Assembly (NCBI RefSeq): GCF_028622115.1 | Contig: NZ_CP097263.1 | Span: forward strand, 7,254,001 to 7,318,000 | Length of the DNA stretch: 64,000 nucleotides | Source: Kutzneria chonburiensis | Lineage (GTDB): Bacteria > Actinomycetota > Actinomycetes > Mycobacteriales > Pseudonocardiaceae | Direction: 5' to 3' | In this document: positions 62,957 through 64,000 of the stretch, one piece after another | Numbering within the stretch: position 1 is the first letter of the stretch | How the letters are laid out: the number at the start of each line of letters is the position of its first letter | Made by a program: the position numbers and the translations under genes | The notes under the pieces: model-generated | Seen by the model: only the letters and a program-made list of their open reading frames with translations | What the model was told of the DNA's origin: nothing | Databases searched by the model: none

Positions 62957-63850
62957 GTGGACATTCACCGGCTTCGCGTGCTCCGCGCGGTCGTCGCGGA
63001 CGGCTCGATCCGCGGCGCCGCGACCAGCCTCGGCTACACCCCGTCGGCGATCAGCCAGCACATCACCGCGCTGCAACGGGAAACCGGTCTCACGCTGGTC
63101 CAGCGCACCGGCCGCAGCATCGAGCCCACCGCCGCCGGCCGCACCGTCGCCGCCCAGGCCGCCCGCGTCTTCGAACGCCTGGCCGAGCTCGAGTCCGTCG
63201 TCTCCGACCTACGCGCCGGCCGCGTCGGCGCGCTGTCCGTCAGCTACTTCGCTTCCGCCGGCGCCGTCTGGATCCCACCCATCGTCGCCACGCTCGCCCG
63301 CGAGTTCCCCGGGCTCCGCCTCGACCTGCGCCTCATCGAGCTCGTCGGCGCCGATGCCGGTCCGCCCGACGTCGAGATCTTCGTCGACGGCACCGAACCC
63401 ACCGACCTGCGGGGTTATCGGGTGCGCTCCCTGCTCACCGAGCCCTACTTCGCCGTCGTGCCACGGGGTTCCGCTTTGGCTAGCCGGTCGTCGGTCGACC
63501 TGGCCGACCTTCGCGACGAGGCTTGGGTCGACAACGACGTCGCCCGTGGCGCTTGCCGCCAGGCCGTGCTCGACGCCTGTTCAACCGTCGGTTTCAGCCC
63601 CGTCTTCCACATCGAGACCCAGGACTACCCGACCGCGATCAAGTTCGTCGCCGAGGGCATGGGCATCACCGTCATCCCCCATCTCGGCCTCGGCGCCCTC
63701 CCGGCATCCACCGTCGCCGTGCCGATCGTCAACCCCACCCCGCAGCGCAGCATTTCGGTCCGCGTCCGCGACGCCGTCGTCGACCACCCCGCCGTGATCA
63801 GGCTGCTCGACCTGCTCAACACCCGAATCGCCCTGACAACGCCGGCGTGA
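62957..63850 (+). CDS. LysR-family transcriptional regulator
   Basis: 297 aa. Winged helix N-terminus (LRVLRAVVADGSIRGAATSLGYTPSAISQHITALQRETGLTLVQRTGR) and a periplasmic-binding-like effector domain (from about 90). Divergent from the EamA exporter; likely activates it in response to the exported metabolite. Confidence 0.9.
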   Translation: MDIHRLRVLRAVVADGSIRGAATSLGYTPSAISQHITALQRETGLTLVQRTGRSIEPTAAGRTVAAQAARVFERLAELESVVSDLRAGRVGALSVSYFASAGAVWIPPIVATLAREFPGLRLDLRLIELVGADAGPPDVEIFVDGTEPTDLRGYRVRSLLTEPYFAVVPRGSALASRSSVDLADLRDEAWVDNDVARGACRQAVLDACSTVGFSPVFHIETQDYPTAIKFVAEGMGITVIPHLGLGALPASTVAVPIVNPTPQRSISVRVRDAVVDHPAVIRLLDLLNTRIALTTPA

Positions 63851-64000
63851 TCAGAAGCCCCGCCAGCCGGTTACCCCACAGGTCCTCTGCACGGACCCCA
63901 GGCACCACGGGCCCTCTTCGCAGGCCACATCCGGCCACTCCCCAAGGGCCGCCCCAATAGCCCGCCGCCCCAACTGGCCCCCACCCCACGGCCCGCCGCT
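63851..64000. other. Gene-free window end
   Basis: No coding sequence with a start or ribosome site is visible; the edge may hold the downstream region of another gene. Confidence 0.3.

Overview
This is a 64 kb stretch of a high-GC actinobacterial chromosome. GTG and TTG starts are common, many genes overlap by 1-4 bases, and secreted proteins are lipoproteins or Ala-rich signal-peptide proteins. A thiolase / two-domain FabG4 / HtdX hydratase set like that of mycobacteria, a three-gene branched-chain oxo-acid dehydrogenase, a paired dynamin operon and DUF3311-symporter pairs point to Mycobacteriales/Pseudonocardiales, most likely a Pseudonocardiaceae member. The lineage is inferred. I see no rRNA, tRNA, insertion sequence, prophage or CRISPR array; the window looks like ordinary chromosome with a few accessory items.

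Layout. 0-2.5 kb: two convergent potassium-linked membrane genes (KimA-type importer, TMEM175-type channel). 2.5-8.5 kb: a fatty-acid/sterol-type beta-oxidation regulon (thiolase, FabG4-like reductase, MaoC hydratase, TetR regulator, SCP2 protein, acyl-CoA dehydrogenase) tied together by two copies of a double palindromic operator. 8.6-12.2 kb: small membrane protein, glutaminase, membrane protein, MerR regulator, S1-domain RNA-binding protein. 12.2-15.8 kb: bkdA-bkdB-bkdC. 16-21.5 kb: Cys-rich small protein, M20 peptidase, BrnT/BrnA-type toxin-antitoxin pair, GH63-type glucosidase. 21.6-27.8 kb: two complete polar amino-acid ABC transporters with a secreted hydrolase on the other strand between them. 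27.9-31.8 kb: sugar ABC transporter plus ROK sugar kinase. 31.8-35.2 kb: TetR/SDR divergent pair, then a DUF3311 protein with a monocarboxylate-type symporter. 35.3-41.2 kb: secreted enzymes (M4 metalloprotease, pyroglutamyl-peptidase-like protein, septum-formation lipoprotein, S33 tripeptidyl peptidase). 41.4-43.2 kb: GTP-dependent PEP carboxykinase, preceded by 740 gene-free bases. 44-48.3 kb: an acidic repeat protein and two dynamin-like GTPases. 48.4-53.6 kb: two-component system, lipase, HAD phosphatase, lipoprotein, small proteins. 53.7-56.5 kb: ABC exporter with two paralogous ATPases. 56.6-64 kb: TrmB, a nitric-oxide-synthase-like protein, an orphan sensor kinase, an amidohydrolase, and a divergent EamA/LysR pair.

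The most notable items are: the NOS-like protein (58054-59181), which keeps the heme cysteine and substrate glutamate but has lost the usual heme loop and the C-terminal pterin-binding segment; the secreted pyroglutamyl-peptidase homolog with Ser in place of the catalytic Cys (37049-38350); a dispersed intergenic repeat carrying paired DnaA-box-like motifs (5922-6040 and 10630-10740, with a related pair at 43662-43688); convergent genes that repeatedly share one CTAG as both stop codons; and small membrane-protein genes, one of only 34 codons, with good ribosome binding sites.
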